The notes below the pieces were generated by a model. It made no database searches. It was not told the origin of the DNA and saw only the letters and a list, made by a program, of their open reading frames with translations. From contig CAIKFN010000150.1 of the NCBI GenBank assembly GCA_903826715.1, forward strand, positions 1-20,303: 20,303 bases of DNA, in the 5' to 3' direction. The position numbers and the translations under genes are program-made. This document shows, one piece after another, positions 6,619 to 15,073 of the stretch. Within the stretch, counting starts at the first letter, position 1, and each line of letters starts with the position of its first letter. The DNA comes from an uncultured Actinomycetes bacterium (GTDB lineage Bacteria; Actinomycetota; Acidimicrobiia; Acidimicrobiales; RAAP-2).

Positions 6619-7284
6619 CTAGTTACTTCCTGGCCACATTGGCTCATTAATTTCGAAACCAGTGTCACTACCCCACCGGTTTCGGTATGAAACTTCATGA
6701 GCAGGGCGACGCGACGCGACTCCCCACGTTCCCTTCGGATATCCCATGGTGATCATTGCAGCCATTTGCCAGTTTTCATCCTTTGGGACGCCAAGAATTT
6801 CGTACGTTTCGTCGGGATGAAAGAAATTAAGAGCTGCAGTAGGTGCGCTGCCTACTCCATGCGCACGTGCCGCTAACTGTGCATTCCACAGTGCGGGCCA
6901 AATTGAACCGCCAGAAGTATCTCCACGGATGAATCCAAATAGAAGGAGTGGAATAGTTTCAAAATTGTCAGCAACCCACTGCACCGAGCTCACCATCTTC
7001 ATCATTATTTTGCTCGCTGGTGCTTCAGGGTCCGCAAGTGCCGCTTGGTAGCGGTCTGCGTAAGCCGTTGCCCAGAGTTGACGAACGCAGTCTTGGTACA
7101 AAGGAGCAATTTTCTTAATGACTTCTGGATCGTCAACTAAAAGAAAACGCCAACCTTGGCCATTTCCGCCCGATGGTGCGCGTACAGCGGCGTCAATAAT
7201 TTGAGCTTGGACATCCAAAGGGACTGGATCAGGCTTAACTCGTCTCATTGCTCGAGTCGTATACAGCGCTTCAAATACGTCCAT
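6619..7284 (-). CDS. Nitroreductase family FMN-dependent oxidoreductase
   Basis: A 221-residue nitroreductase-fold flavoprotein, expected to use FMN and NAD(P)H to reduce nitro or other electron-poor compounds. The N-terminal MDVFEALYTTRAMRRVKPDPVP and APSGGNGQGWRFLLVDD blocks are the canonical FMN-binding start of the family. IWPALWNAQLAARAHGVGSAPTAAL and the MAAMITMGYPKG segment form the second half of the flavin site. The start at 7284 has AAAGGA 7 nt upstream. It is the first gene of an operon with the unknown protein at 6616. The physiological substrate is not readable from sequence; several actinobacterial relatives are annotated only as nitroreductases. Confidence 0.9.
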   Translation of the reverse strand: MDVFEALYTTRAMRRVKPDPVPLDVQAQIIDAAVRAPSGGNGQGWRFLLVDDPEVIKKIAPLYQDCVRQLWATAYADRYQAALADPEAPASKIMMKMVSSVQWVADNFETIPLLLFGFIRGDTSGGSIWPALWNAQLAARAHGVGSAPTAALNFFHPDETYEILGVPKDENWQMAAMITMGYPKGTWGVASRRPAHEVSYRNRWGSDTGFEINEPMWPGSN

Positions 7285-7351
7285 AATTATTTCCTTTATT
7301 TAAAAGGCAAAAGTGCTTCTAGGAAACAGTTAAGCATGAGAAGATGAATAG

Positions 7352-7960
7352 ATGAGTGCTCTTCTTGCAGGATTCCTAACTGGGCTGTCGCTCATTGTCG
7401 CCATTGGCGCCCAGAACGCCTACGTCCTACGGATGGGGCTCAGTAAACACCACGTGGCGGTAGTCGTAGGGATCTGTGCAGTTTCTGACGTAACGCTCAT
7501 TCTCTTAGGGATTGGTGGCATAGGAGGCATTGTCAAGAGTGCACCGAGCTCTCTACAGATCCTTAGGTGGGTTGGTGTTGTATATCTTTCCTACTTTGCA
7601 ATTCGATCATTTATCAAGGCTACGAAACCTGGATCGCTTTCACCATCAGATGCGCAGAAGCCTTCACTAAAGGTTGGGGTAGCAACAACACTCGCGTTCA
7701 CGTTTCTCAATCCCCACGTCTACATCGATACGGTCTTGCTGCTCGGATCAATAGGTAATCAGTATGGACACTCGAGGTGGATCTTCGCAGCCGGTGCAGG
7801 AACGAGTTCGGTCCTGTGGTTCTCAACGATTGGATTCGGTGCACGGTATGCATCGCGTTTTATGGCGAAGCCAATTACGTGGCGAATTCTCGACAGTGTA
7901 ATTGGTGTTGTCATGGTGCTCGTTGCACTCAAGTTGGTCTTTACGCCAATTGCCAATTAG
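7352..7960 (+). CDS. LysE/ArgO-type amino-acid exporter
   Basis: A 202-residue polytopic membrane protein of the LysE family, which exports basic or other amino acids. The hallmark GAQNAYVLRMGL lies at about residues 19-30. LILLGIGGIGGI belongs to the third hydrophobic block, and TFLNPHVYIDTVLLLGSIG matches the conserved central motif. Five to six membrane segments are visible. Whether the substrate is lysine or arginine cannot be told. GAGAAG 8 nt before the ATG is an acceptable ribosome binding site. No LysG-type regulator is adjacent. The stop codon overlaps that of the convergent dioxygenase by 4 nt. Confidence 0.9.
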   Translation: MSALLAGFLTGLSLIVAIGAQNAYVLRMGLSKHHVAVVVGICAVSDVTLILLGIGGIGGIVKSAPSSLQILRWVGVVYLSYFAIRSFIKATKPGSLSPSDAQKPSLKVGVATTLAFTFLNPHVYIDTVLLLGSIGNQYGHSRWIFAAGAGTSSVLWFSTIGFGARYASRFMAKPITWRILDSVIGVVMVLVALKLVFTPIAN

Positions 7961-8730
7961 CTGACACTGTACGAAGTCATCGAGAGTGATCCCATGACAC
8001 AACCATCAGCAAAAACATTCACTTCACCATTCGTTGCTCCAGCAATTCCTGCAATGTACGCAAGTGGCAAGAAGTGTTCAGACGTCGGAACAGCGAGACG
8101 AAAATCATCGTGATCACTAAGTTCTCCGAGACTTAGAGGATTGTTCTTCATGATTGAACGTGCATCATCATCAAACCGGTGCGCCCAGTCAAAGCCTACG
8201 TTCTCCGCCCCCCAGTTAATAGCTCCAAGGTTGTGCACCACGTTCCCACTCGCGACAATCAGAACGTCTTCTTCCATGAGCGGTGCGAGCTTGGCTCCTA
8301 AGTCCATGTGATACGAAATTGGCTTACTCGCATCAATGGAAAGCTGCACAACTGGAACGTCAGCTTCAGGAAACATGTGCGCGAGTACCGACCAAGTGCC
8401 GTGATCAATCCCCCACGTCTCATCATCAAGTCCTACCCACGTGGGTTCAGCCAATGTGGCGAGCTGGCGAGCAACGTCAGGCGACCCTGGTGCGTCATAC
8501 TGAAAGTCAAAGAGTTCTTGTGGGAAGCCGTAGAAGTCATGGATGACTCTCGGTTTCACCATTGAAGTCACCGCAGAGGCGTTTATAAACCAGTGTGCTG
8601 AAACTGCGATGATGGCGCGTGGTTTTGGTATAGATGCTGCGAACTCAGACCATGCATTGGTAAATCGATTCGTCTCAAGCGTGTTCATTGGACTGCCGTG
8701 TCCAATAAATACTGCCGGCATAGTAGCCAT
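7957..8730 (-). CDS. Class III extradiol dioxygenase, 4,5-DOPA dioxygenase/YgiD-like
   Basis: A 257-residue LigB-fold metal-dependent dioxygenase that opens catecholic rings. Metal-site signatures are VFIGHGSPMN (His11), VSAHW (His46) and ASGNVVHNLGAINW (His166). DHGTW (His110) and PTSEHFLPL (His219) provide the second-sphere histidines seen in DODA-type enzymes. I start at the ATG at 8730, where AAAGGA lies 5 nt upstream. A longer reading frame back to 8805 would run through the terminator of the permease gene and is unlikely to be translated. The native substrate is unknown; relatives include the E. coli YgiD enzyme and plant betalamic-acid-forming enzymes. Confidence 0.9.
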   Translation of the reverse strand: MATMPAVFIGHGSPMNTLETNRFTNAWSEFAASIPKPRAIIAVSAHWFINASAVTSMVKPRVIHDFYGFPQELFDFQYDAPGSPDVARQLATLAEPTWVGLDDETWGIDHGTWSVLAHMFPEADVPVVQLSIDASKPISYHMDLGAKLAPLMEEDVLIVASGNVVHNLGAINWGAENVGFDWAHRFDDDARSIMKNNPLSLGELSDHDDFRLAVPTSEHFLPLAYIAGIAGATNGEVNVFADGCVMGSLSMTSYSVS

Positions 8731-8769
8731 ACGAATCCTTTTTAGAAGTGAAATCAATTTACCCGCTGG

Positions 8770-8814
8770 CAAAATAAAAACGCCCGCTCTCTGGAAATTA
8801 TCCAAAGAGCGGGC
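8770..8814 (-). terminator. Intrinsic terminator of the APC permease gene
   Basis: Read on the minus strand, a GCCCGCTCT/AGAGCGGGC stem (8814-8806 with 8790-8782) continues through one mismatch into TGGA/TCCA around a 5-nt loop. It is followed by GTTTTTATTTTG. It lies 13 nt after the permease stop codon. Confidence 0.9.
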
Positions 8815-8826
8815 ACTTCAAAACTA

Positions 8827-10281
8827 TTAGAGGTTTTCTTCAAACTCCATGAGCACCGCGTGACGGTCCTCCTTTGTAGGCAAGTTGAAGTAAGGGCTTC
8901 CCTTAATCCAGTAGTACGCCATTGGGACGATACCAAGCGCTACTGCGCCAAGCCCAACAATTTTTGTAGTTGTGTTCAAGTTTGGCAGCGCCTTAGAGAA
9001 AATAAAGACCATGAATGCGGCACCAAGTAGTGGCCAGAGTCCCATGAAGATGAAATTCTTGACCGACTTAAAGAGCTGGCGACGATAGAGAACTACAACG
9101 GAGAGACCAGCAAGTCCGTAATAAATACAGATTTGAAGACCAATTGCGTTGTAGCCATCAGTCAAGATGTTCGAAATCGATCCAACGTAAGAACTGCCGA
9201 TGAAAAGAAGTACGGAGAACGCAGCGGCTACAAATGTTGCAACCAACGGAGTCTTTCGAACAGGGTGGGTGTGTCCAAGTGCTGACGGCAGTGTGTGGTC
9301 CCGGCCCATTGTGAAGAACGTTCGAGTTACTTGAATCAACGTTGTTTCAAGCGTGGCAACCGTTGAAAGAAGAACTGCCAGAACTACGAGCTTTCCACCA
9401 GTTCCGTGCCACACTGCTTGACCGAGAACAGAAAGTATGTCGGCCGTATTGTTTGGGTTGCTCATCTGACCAGTTGTTAGGACCATGTTTGAGCAAATTG
9501 TGAATAGTTCGAACAACATGAAAACAATTAGTCCACCAAGTAGTCCACCAAGTCCTGAAGTCTTGCGCGCATTCTTGGTTTCTTCGTTGAGGTTCGCTGT
9601 GACGTCCCATCCCCAGTAATAGAAAGTGGCAAGAAGTGCGCCTGAGGTGAATGTCTTCATGTCTGGGAATATCGAGAGAGAGAGCCAGTGCCATGAAAAT
9701 GGTGTTGCGTGATGAGCATGGAAGATGGCTAACAGTGCGAACAAAATAAGTAACGCAACTTCAATGCACGACATGATGATTTGTACCGTTACCGTAACGG
9801 TAACCCCTGCTGCAACGGCTGCCACCATAAGTAGGAAAAAGATTGATCCAAAGATAGTCACTAACGTTTTATTAGATGCCGCAGAGTGAGAAAAAAGGTC
9901 GAGAATTGTTGACCCTGCAGGGAACGTTGCGATAACCATAAAAATCAGTGCTGAAACAATGAGCGACCAGCCTGCAAGGAAGCCGAATGCAGGGTGGAGT
10001 GCACGACGCACCCATGAGTATGTGGCTCCAGCGTGGCTATCAGATTTAGAAAGATAGTTGAAGGCAAAAATAATGCCGAACATGAAAATTCCACAGTAAA
10101 GAAGTGCCGCGGGTCCACCGAATCCAACTGCAGCAAACAAGGCAGTGGTTGTTGCCGCGATTGAGTACGCCGGTGCAGATCCTGCAACCGCCATAACAAC
10201 CGAGTCAAAAAGTCCTAGAACTCCTGATCTAAGTTGATTCTCTCCAGAATCTGTTCTAAGCGTTGACGGGGTGTCGGACAT
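8827..10281 (-). CDS. APC superfamily amino-acid permease
   Basis: A 484-residue secondary transporter with about 12 hydrophobic segments. The first segment region GLFDSVVMAVAGSAPAYSIA contains the small-residue substrate-binding turn typical of APC transporters. YLSKSDSHAGATYSWVRRALHPAFGFLAGW is the conserved loop and helix 3 motif, and GWDVTANLNEETKNARK is the consensus for helix 6 and its following loop. It most likely imports amino acids or amines with protons; the substrate is not predictable. AGAGGT precedes the ATG and a strong terminator follows the gene. It is divergent from the glycosyltransferase at 10448 across a 166-bp region with a pair of 9-bp direct repeats. Confidence 0.92.
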   Translation of the reverse strand: MSDTPSTLRTDSGENQLRSGVLGLFDSVVMAVAGSAPAYSIAATTTALFAAVGFGGPAALLYCGIFMFGIIFAFNYLSKSDSHAGATYSWVRRALHPAFGFLAGWSLIVSALIFMVIATFPAGSTILDLFSHSAASNKTLVTIFGSIFFLLMVAAVAAGVTVTVTVQIIMSCIEVALLILFALLAIFHAHHATPFSWHWLSLSIFPDMKTFTSGALLATFYYWGWDVTANLNEETKNARKTSGLGGLLGGLIVFMLFELFTICSNMVLTTGQMSNPNNTADILSVLGQAVWHGTGGKLVVLAVLLSTVATLETTLIQVTRTFFTMGRDHTLPSALGHTHPVRKTPLVATFVAAAFSVLLFIGSSYVGSISNILTDGYNAIGLQICIYYGLAGLSVVVLYRRQLFKSVKNFIFMGLWPLLGAAFMVFIFSKALPNLNTTTKIVGLGAVALGIVPMAYYWIKGSPYFNLPTKEDRHAVLMEFEENL

Positions 10282-10447
10282 GACTACCTCTTTCTTGTTG
10301 TGGTTATCACCTTCAATTGTTGAAACTTCAGGAAAAAACTAACACGACTAGCGCCCATAATCGGGATATTTCAGGCAAATAGGTGGAAGTAGGCAAATAA
10401 AGGTGTTGTCCGCTATCTCAAGGTGGCATAAGTAAAGTTGATTTATC
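10282..10447. promoter_or_regulatory. Divergent control region between permease and surface-glycan genes
   Basis: This 166-bp region must hold promoters in both directions. The most distinct element is a direct repeat, AGGCAAATA at 10373-10381 and again at 10391-10399 (18-bp period, under two helical turns), which could bind a dimeric regulator. No strong -35/-10 pair is evident. TGAAAT and TAAAGT hexamers are only weak candidates. Confidence 0.4.
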
Positions 10448-12205
10448 TTGTTCAATCAACAAGCACTTACTGAAAGTCACTGCGTGAATACCCTTAGGCG
10501 ATTTGATCTCGATGGGATGCCTCAAATTTCTGAGGGTGAGCTGAACAAGCGATGGGAGCGCTTCCACAACGAAATTCGCTACCGGAACCGAACAGGGAAC
10601 ATCTTTGAGAGGGCTGCGCATCGAATGCTCGGAGGTGAGGGAACACTTCGTTATAAATCTGCACGGATACCAGGCAGGCAATTACTAAAAATTGTTCGAA
10701 TTCTTAGGGGTAAGCCAAAAAAAATTGTTCAATCAAACGTTCTCAGTGAATTCCCTGTTGGATATATCCCACGAGAAACGCGACTTCAAAGTCAAGAGGT
10801 TGCCGGAGCCCACCGAATGAGTGATGTTGAAGTCTTTACTATTAATGAGCATGAAATTTCAGCCAGTGAAACAATTGAAACGATTAACAAATTAATCACC
10901 AGCTCAGAGGCAAAGTGGCTTTTTTTGATTGATTCGACAGTAAACGAAAACGAGAAAGCACTCGCCATTTCAAAACTGCTTGACAATGCAGAAATCTCAA
11001 GCGATGTCGTCTTCGCAGATGAATCAAATGTAAACCCACGTTTCCCAATCTTGAAACCAAACACAATTGGCCCACACACACTTTTGAGTTACAACGTTGT
11101 TGGTCGGCCAGCACTGCTGAGTATTGCAAAGCTTCGAATTAATGGCGGGTTCTCTACTGCTGCAGGGTGGGCATTCGAGCATGACTTTTATTTACGACTT
11201 AGTGAACAGCGCGGGGCATTCCAGCACGTGCCAATTATCTTGCCCGCAGGTCGTACTCAAATTGGTTTTGATGCAGAACATATAAATAGCGACACCTGTG
11301 CAGTTGTTAATGCAGCGCTCGAACGACGCAAGTGGTCCGGTGAGGTTTCTGTGGGTGATCTCCCAGGGCTTGTTTCGTGGAATCTGGCTCCACCATCACC
11401 GCAACCATCAATTGAGATAGTCATCCCTACTAGGGACCGACTAGAGCTTGTCTTGCAGTGCATTAATGCAGTGCAAGACAAGACTACGTACACGAATTAC
11501 AGCATCACGATTTTGGACAATGACTCCAAGGAACCTGAGATGCTCGAATTCTTTGCTTCAACTTCGCACAAAGTGGTCCCATGCCCCGGTCCTTTTAATT
11601 ACGCCAAAATTATTAACCGAGGAATTAAGCATTCGACGGCCGACTTTATAGTCACATTGAACAACGACACAATTGTGCAAACACCTGACTGGCTTGAGCG
11701 CATGGTGGGGCTTGCATCACTGCCAGACGTTGGCATTGTGGGGTCAAAACAAGTTGAAAGCAGTGGGCACTGTGAACACGAGAGTGTTGTCATTTCACCG
11801 TATCCGCAACATTTACGTTCTGATGGAAATTACCCCTATCGCGATCACTTCATCTTGGCTACAAAAGATGTTGCCGCGGTCACTGGTGCCGTACAGATGT
11901 TCCGACGCAACTTCTGGGAGTCAATTGGCGGAATGGATGAAACGTTGACAGTTGTGATGAACGACATCGATGTTTGTCTACGAGCGCAGCTGGAGGGGAG
12001 AAATGTTGTGTACACCCCCGACGTGGTTCACACGCACAACGCTGGTTCATCACGAGGGAAGCTTGATCCTAAAGCTGACCGAAATTTTTTCTTGCGTCGC
12101 TGGGATATTTTTGGTTCCTTCCAAGACCCGTACTTCCCACCAGTGCTCAAATTGTTTGGTGAAACCTTTTATTTCCTCGATCCGCAGGAACCTCTGAATC
12201 AATAG
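10448..12205 (+). CDS. Two-domain GT2 glycosyltransferase
   Basis: A protein of up to 585 residues, related to the rhamnosyltransferase/WbbL and RfbC-like GT2 proteins that add sugars to surface polysaccharides. The C-terminal catalytic domain (about 318-540) shows SIEIVIPTRDR, the NND metal/nucleotide site (405-407), VTGAVQMFRRNFWESIGGMDE, NDIDVCLR (505-512) and HTHNAGSSRG (528-537). The N-terminal half carries a second, degenerate GT2-like unit (SDVVFADESNVNPRF, LLSYNVVGRPALLSI, FEHDFYLRLSEQ) lacking its first strand motifs. The start is uncertain: TTG at 10448 has no ribosome site, while GTG at 10484 has GAAAG upstream. Position 11447-11482 holds a near-perfect 36-bp palindrome inside the coding sequence. 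It is the first gene of a likely three-gene transcript. Confidence 0.88.
   Translation: MFNQQALTESHCVNTLRRFDLDGMPQISEGELNKRWERFHNEIRYRNRTGNIFERAAHRMLGGEGTLRYKSARIPGRQLLKIVRILRGKPKKIVQSNVLSEFPVGYIPRETRLQSQEVAGAHRMSDVEVFTINEHEISASETIETINKLITSSEAKWLFLIDSTVNENEKALAISKLLDNAEISSDVVFADESNVNPRFPILKPNTIGPHTLLSYNVVGRPALLSIAKLRINGGFSTAAGWAFEHDFYLRLSEQRGAFQHVPIILPAGRTQIGFDAEHINSDTCAVVNAALERRKWSGEVSVGDLPGLVSWNLAPPSPQPSIEIVIPTRDRLELVLQCINAVQDKTTYTNYSITILDNDSKEPEMLEFFASTSHKVVPCPGPFNYAKIINRGIKHSTADFIVTLNNDTIVQTPDWLERMVGLASLPDVGIVGSKQVESSGHCEHESVVISPYPQHLRSDGNYPYRDHFILATKDVAAVTGAVQMFRRNFWESIGGMDETLTVVMNDIDVCLRAQLEGRNVVYTPDVVHTHNAGSSRGKLDPKADRNFFLRRWDIFGSFQDPYFPPVLKLFGETFYFLDPQEPLNQ
11447..11482. repeat. 36-bp near-perfect inverted repeat inside the glycosyltransferase gene
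   Basis: Arms CTTGTCTTGCA and TGCAAGACAAG (11 bp, exact) flank the perfect 12-bp palindrome TGCATTAATGCA. Only the two single G positions at 11458 and 11471 break the symmetry (34 of 36 positions symmetric). The segment is in frame and encodes LVLQCINAVQDK. Confidence 0.9.
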
Positions 12206-12212
12206 GGTCTTG

Positions 12213-12218
12213 TAGCCT
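12213..12218 (+). promoter_or_regulatory. Weak candidate -10 box before the YfhO-like gene
   Basis: TAGCCT with exactly 6 nt to the GTG start at 12225. It fits the spacing seen at leuS but is a poor hexamer, and the gene may simply be co-transcribed from the glycosyltransferase. Confidence 0.2.
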
Positions 12219-12224
12219 TGCAAG

Positions 12225-14474
12225 GTGAGTTCTATTTGGAGAAAGTTAGTTGAGCAATATCAGCGACTTCCAGCATCTGCGAGCCCCATCATTCTCATAA
12301 TTCTGGTTGTCTTTTTAGGCAACTTTATGTATCTCAGCACGCTTGCAACAAGTGATCCGATTTCTTGGACAGCGAATATATCCCACTTTTTATGTCACGT
12401 GGCGTGTGGGCGACCAATGATTGACCCCAACGTTGGTTTTATTACTCAACCACTCGGACACTTAGCTGCGATGGATCTACTCCATGGACATTTTCCGTGG
12501 TGGAATTACTTCCAAGGGTTAGGGCAACCACTCGCTGGGGAAATGCAGTCCGCAGCATTATTCCCACTCACATTGCTCTTTGCATTGCCGAGTGGTCTAC
12601 TTTGGTTCCACATTTCTCTAGAAATCATCGCCGGAGTGTCTACATACTTTTTTGTAAAGAAGCTTGGAATCTCGTCACTCCTTGCCACTACTGCAGGAAT
12701 GCTCTTTTCTCTCAATGGAACTTTCTCATGGCTTGGAAATGCTGTTCTCAATCCAGTTGCTTTCCTGCCAATGCTGTTGTTGGGCATTGAGCTAATAATT
12801 GAAAAATCACAAGAATCAAAGAAAAGTTTCTGGTACGTCGCAGCCATTGCTCTAGCGCTGTCGTTATATTCAGGTTTCCCAGAAGTTGCCTACTTCGACG
12901 GGCTCTTCTGCATTGCCTGGGCCGCAGTACGTTTGTATGGGCTCGAATCAAAATTTAGATTCCAAGCCTTCAAGCAATTGAGTATCTCTGGGGTTATCGG
13001 GGTTATTTTGTCGCTCCCAATTTTGATCCCATTCATGGATTTCTTAAAAGTAGCAACAGTCGGAGGCCACTCTGCTGCAATTGAGGGAGTCTCAAGACTC
13101 CCAACTCACTCATTCGCAATGTTTTTTGATCCGTACATTTATGGAACCTTATTTTCAAATAAAAATGTCCAAGGACTGTGGGGATCAATCGGTGGCTACT
13201 TCACCATCAGTGTGACATTTATGGCGCTAGTGGGATTGTTCGGCAAAAAACACCGTGCACAAAGATTGTTCCTTGCATTCTGGATACTTATTGGCATGTT
13301 TGGTTCATTCAACACATTCGGGATGCGAACAATCTGGAATTTAATTCCATTCGTTTCAGCAGCAGCATTTGCTAGGTACATTGCGCCAAGCACTGAGATT
13401 GCGATAATTCTTTTAGCTATTTTTGGTCTGTACGACTTCGAAACGTTGTCCCATACTAAAAAGAGATTTGTTTTTGCCAGTGCTAGCTCGCTCTTTATTC
13501 TTCTCTTGTGTCATCTGCAAGCACATTCACTGAATCGAGGTGTCATTCTCAGCAACAAGGCGAGAATCATTTTCATGGGACTACAGGCAATTCCATTTGT
13601 AGCGATCGCACTCCTCACGTTGCTGACGCTATTTGCTAACAAGAAATACGCATCTAAATTACTCGTCTTAGTAATTGTCGGAGAATCAATGCTGTACTTT
13701 TTTGTCCCAACGGCTGAAGCACCGAAACAGATCACAGTTGATAAAGCTCCGATTGAATTTCTCCAGCAACATCAAGGAAGTTACCGCTACCTCGACTTTG
13801 GAGTACTGAATGCAAACTGGGGAACTCAGTTCGGACTTAATGAGCTCAGCTCAATTGACCTACCATTTCCAAAATTATTCTCGCAGTACATTCAAAAAAA
13901 TCTCTACCAAGGGTTGACTCCACAAAATCAATTTGTGATTCACTCGGGACTTGTGGGAATGTCGCTGCAACAGCAGCAACTCGCAGCTAACTTCAGTGCA
14001 TACGAAAACTCTTCAGTGAAGTATTTGCTCATGCTGACCGAAGAACCACTCCTTGGCTCGCTGGCAAAACTAGGAGTCGTAAAAGTCTTTACTGATGCCA
14101 AAGTCAGCATCTACGAGCTCCCACATCCAAGGCCATTCTTTAGTACCACTACTAATTGCTCTGTTGCTCAATTAAATGTCGACTCTGCGACCGTTACGTG
14201 CCCTACCGCCTCCAACGTAATCAGAACTGAACTATTTATGAAAGGTTGGAGCGCCACTGTAAACGGACGGCCAGCGACGATTACCAAAACTTGGAATGTT
14301 GCTCAGACTGTCGCAGTCCCCGCTGGTACCTCAACTGTTAGATTCAAATTCACACCACCACACGAAAAATTTGCTTTACTTGCAGGATTCTTAGCGTTTT
14401 GGTATCTCTGCGGATCATGGTACCTCTCGCGGCGAAAAAAGAATCAGCACGTAGACGCTTCGCTGGAAAAATAG
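12225..14474 (+). CDS. YfhO-like polytopic membrane protein
   Basis: A 749-residue membrane protein with roughly 11-13 hydrophobic helices and a soluble C-terminal domain. GLGQPLAGEMQSAALFPLTL (about 99-118) in the first extracytoplasmic loop matches the hallmark of YfhO-type membrane proteins (GT-C-like fold). So does the C-terminal ELFMKGWSATVNGRPATITKTWN...VPAGTSTVRFKFTPP beta region, followed by a last helix and a basic tail. Gram-positive YfhO is linked to glycosylation of teichoic or other wall polymers via lipid-linked sugars. The same role is inferred here from its position after a GT2 gene. It starts with GTG 19 nt after the glycosyltransferase stop, and its TAG overlaps the GTG of the next gene by 1 nt. 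Confidence 0.85.
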   Translation: MSSIWRKLVEQYQRLPASASPIILIILVVFLGNFMYLSTLATSDPISWTANISHFLCHVACGRPMIDPNVGFITQPLGHLAAMDLLHGHFPWWNYFQGLGQPLAGEMQSAALFPLTLLFALPSGLLWFHISLEIIAGVSTYFFVKKLGISSLLATTAGMLFSLNGTFSWLGNAVLNPVAFLPMLLLGIELIIEKSQESKKSFWYVAAIALALSLYSGFPEVAYFDGLFCIAWAAVRLYGLESKFRFQAFKQLSISGVIGVILSLPILIPFMDFLKVATVGGHSAAIEGVSRLPTHSFAMFFDPYIYGTLFSNKNVQGLWGSIGGYFTISVTFMALVGLFGKKHRAQRLFLAFWILIGMFGSFNTFGMRTIWNLIPFVSAAAFARYIAPSTEIAIILLAIFGLYDFETLSHTKKRFVFASASSLFILLLCHLQAHSLNRGVILSNKARIIFMGLQAIPFVAIALLTLLTLFANKKYASKLLVLVIVGESMLYFFVPTAEAPKQITVDKAPIEFLQQHQGSYRYLDFGVLNANWGTQFGLNELSSIDLPFPKLFSQYIQKNLYQGLTPQNQFVIHSGLVGMSLQQQQLAANFSAYENSSVKYLLMLTEEPLLGSLAKLGVVKVFTDAKVSIYELPHPRPFFSTTTNCSVAQLNVDSATVTCPTASNVIRTELFMKGWSATVNGRPATITKTWNVAQTVAVPAGTSTVRFKFTPPHEKFALLAGFLAFWYLCGSWYLSRRKKNQHVDASLEK

Positions 14475-15073
14475 TGCTTAGAAAGTTACTGGCGACGCTG
14501 CTCCTTAGCGCTTCCGTTCTACTGCCCACTGCCGTTATTCAGCCAGCTAGCGCCGTAACTAATACAACGAAGCCTTCTGTCGGGGTACCTCTAAACGAAG
14601 AGATCAGTAATTTGTGGAATGCAATTTCTTTAAACTCCATTAATCAAGCTCTTGCAAACTTCTTCCCCGGCTCTGCTTACATTCAAATGAAAAAGGGTGT
14701 TTTGGAAAATCCTTCCGCTGACTTTTCATCGAGACTTTTGGCATTCTTCAAATTGGATTTTTCTGCGTACCACCAGCTTGTTGTAACTGGTGGTCCAAGT
14801 ACACTCGTCGGAATTCGAGTTAATCCATCTCAAGTTTCATGGATCCAGGTTGGAGCCTGCGAGAACAAAATTGGGTACTGGCACATGGGTCCTGTTCGTG
14901 TTGTGTACAAGCAAGCCGGCATCGTGAAATCATTCGCTATTGCTTCTTTGATTTCATGGAATGGTGTCTGGAAAATAATTCATCTTGGGCCCAATCCAAG
15001 ACCGCACAACATTGGCACCGTTGATTCGCCCTTGCAGGGTGCTGGCAATCCTGGGCCCGGCGGCGGTTGCTAA
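14474..15073 (+). CDS. Small exported protein of unknown function
   Basis: I do not recognise a family. From the GTG at 14474 the product is 199 residues. It begins with a textbook signal peptide (MLRKLLATLLLSASVLLPTA, then VIQPASA) with likely cleavage after PASA. The mature part has one Cys in VGACENKIGYWHMGP and ends in a glycine/proline-rich tail GAGNPGPGGGC with a terminal cysteine. The middle (LNSINQALANFFPGSAYIQMK, SWNGVWKIIHLGP) reads like a compact alpha/beta domain in which a small protein measures or binds something; that is only an impression. The GTG overlaps the YfhO-like stop by 1 nt, so the two are translationally coupled. An upstream in-frame start at 14399 would lose the signal peptide geometry. 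The end overlaps the convergent CapA-type gene by 4 nt. Confidence 0.8.
   Translation: MLRKLLATLLLSASVLLPTAVIQPASAVTNTTKPSVGVPLNEEISNLWNAISLNSINQALANFFPGSAYIQMKKGVLENPSADFSSRLLAFFKLDFSAYHQLVVTGGPSTLVGIRVNPSQVSWIQVGACENKIGYWHMGPVRVVYKQAGIVKSFAIASLISWNGVWKIIHLGPNPRPHNIGTVDSPLQGAGNPGPGGGC

Noticed and set aside
8731..8805. An N-terminal extension of the dioxygenase to 8805.
   Set aside because: It would be read through the stem and U-tract of the permease terminator. The ATG at 8730 has a good ribosome binding site and matches the family's N-terminus.
9788..9804. GTTACCG-TAA-CGGTAAC inverted repeat within the permease gene.
   Set aside because: It falls in a run of alternating Val and Thr codons (VTVTVTV), whose GTN/ACN pattern creates this symmetry. 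Coding repetition is enough to explain it.
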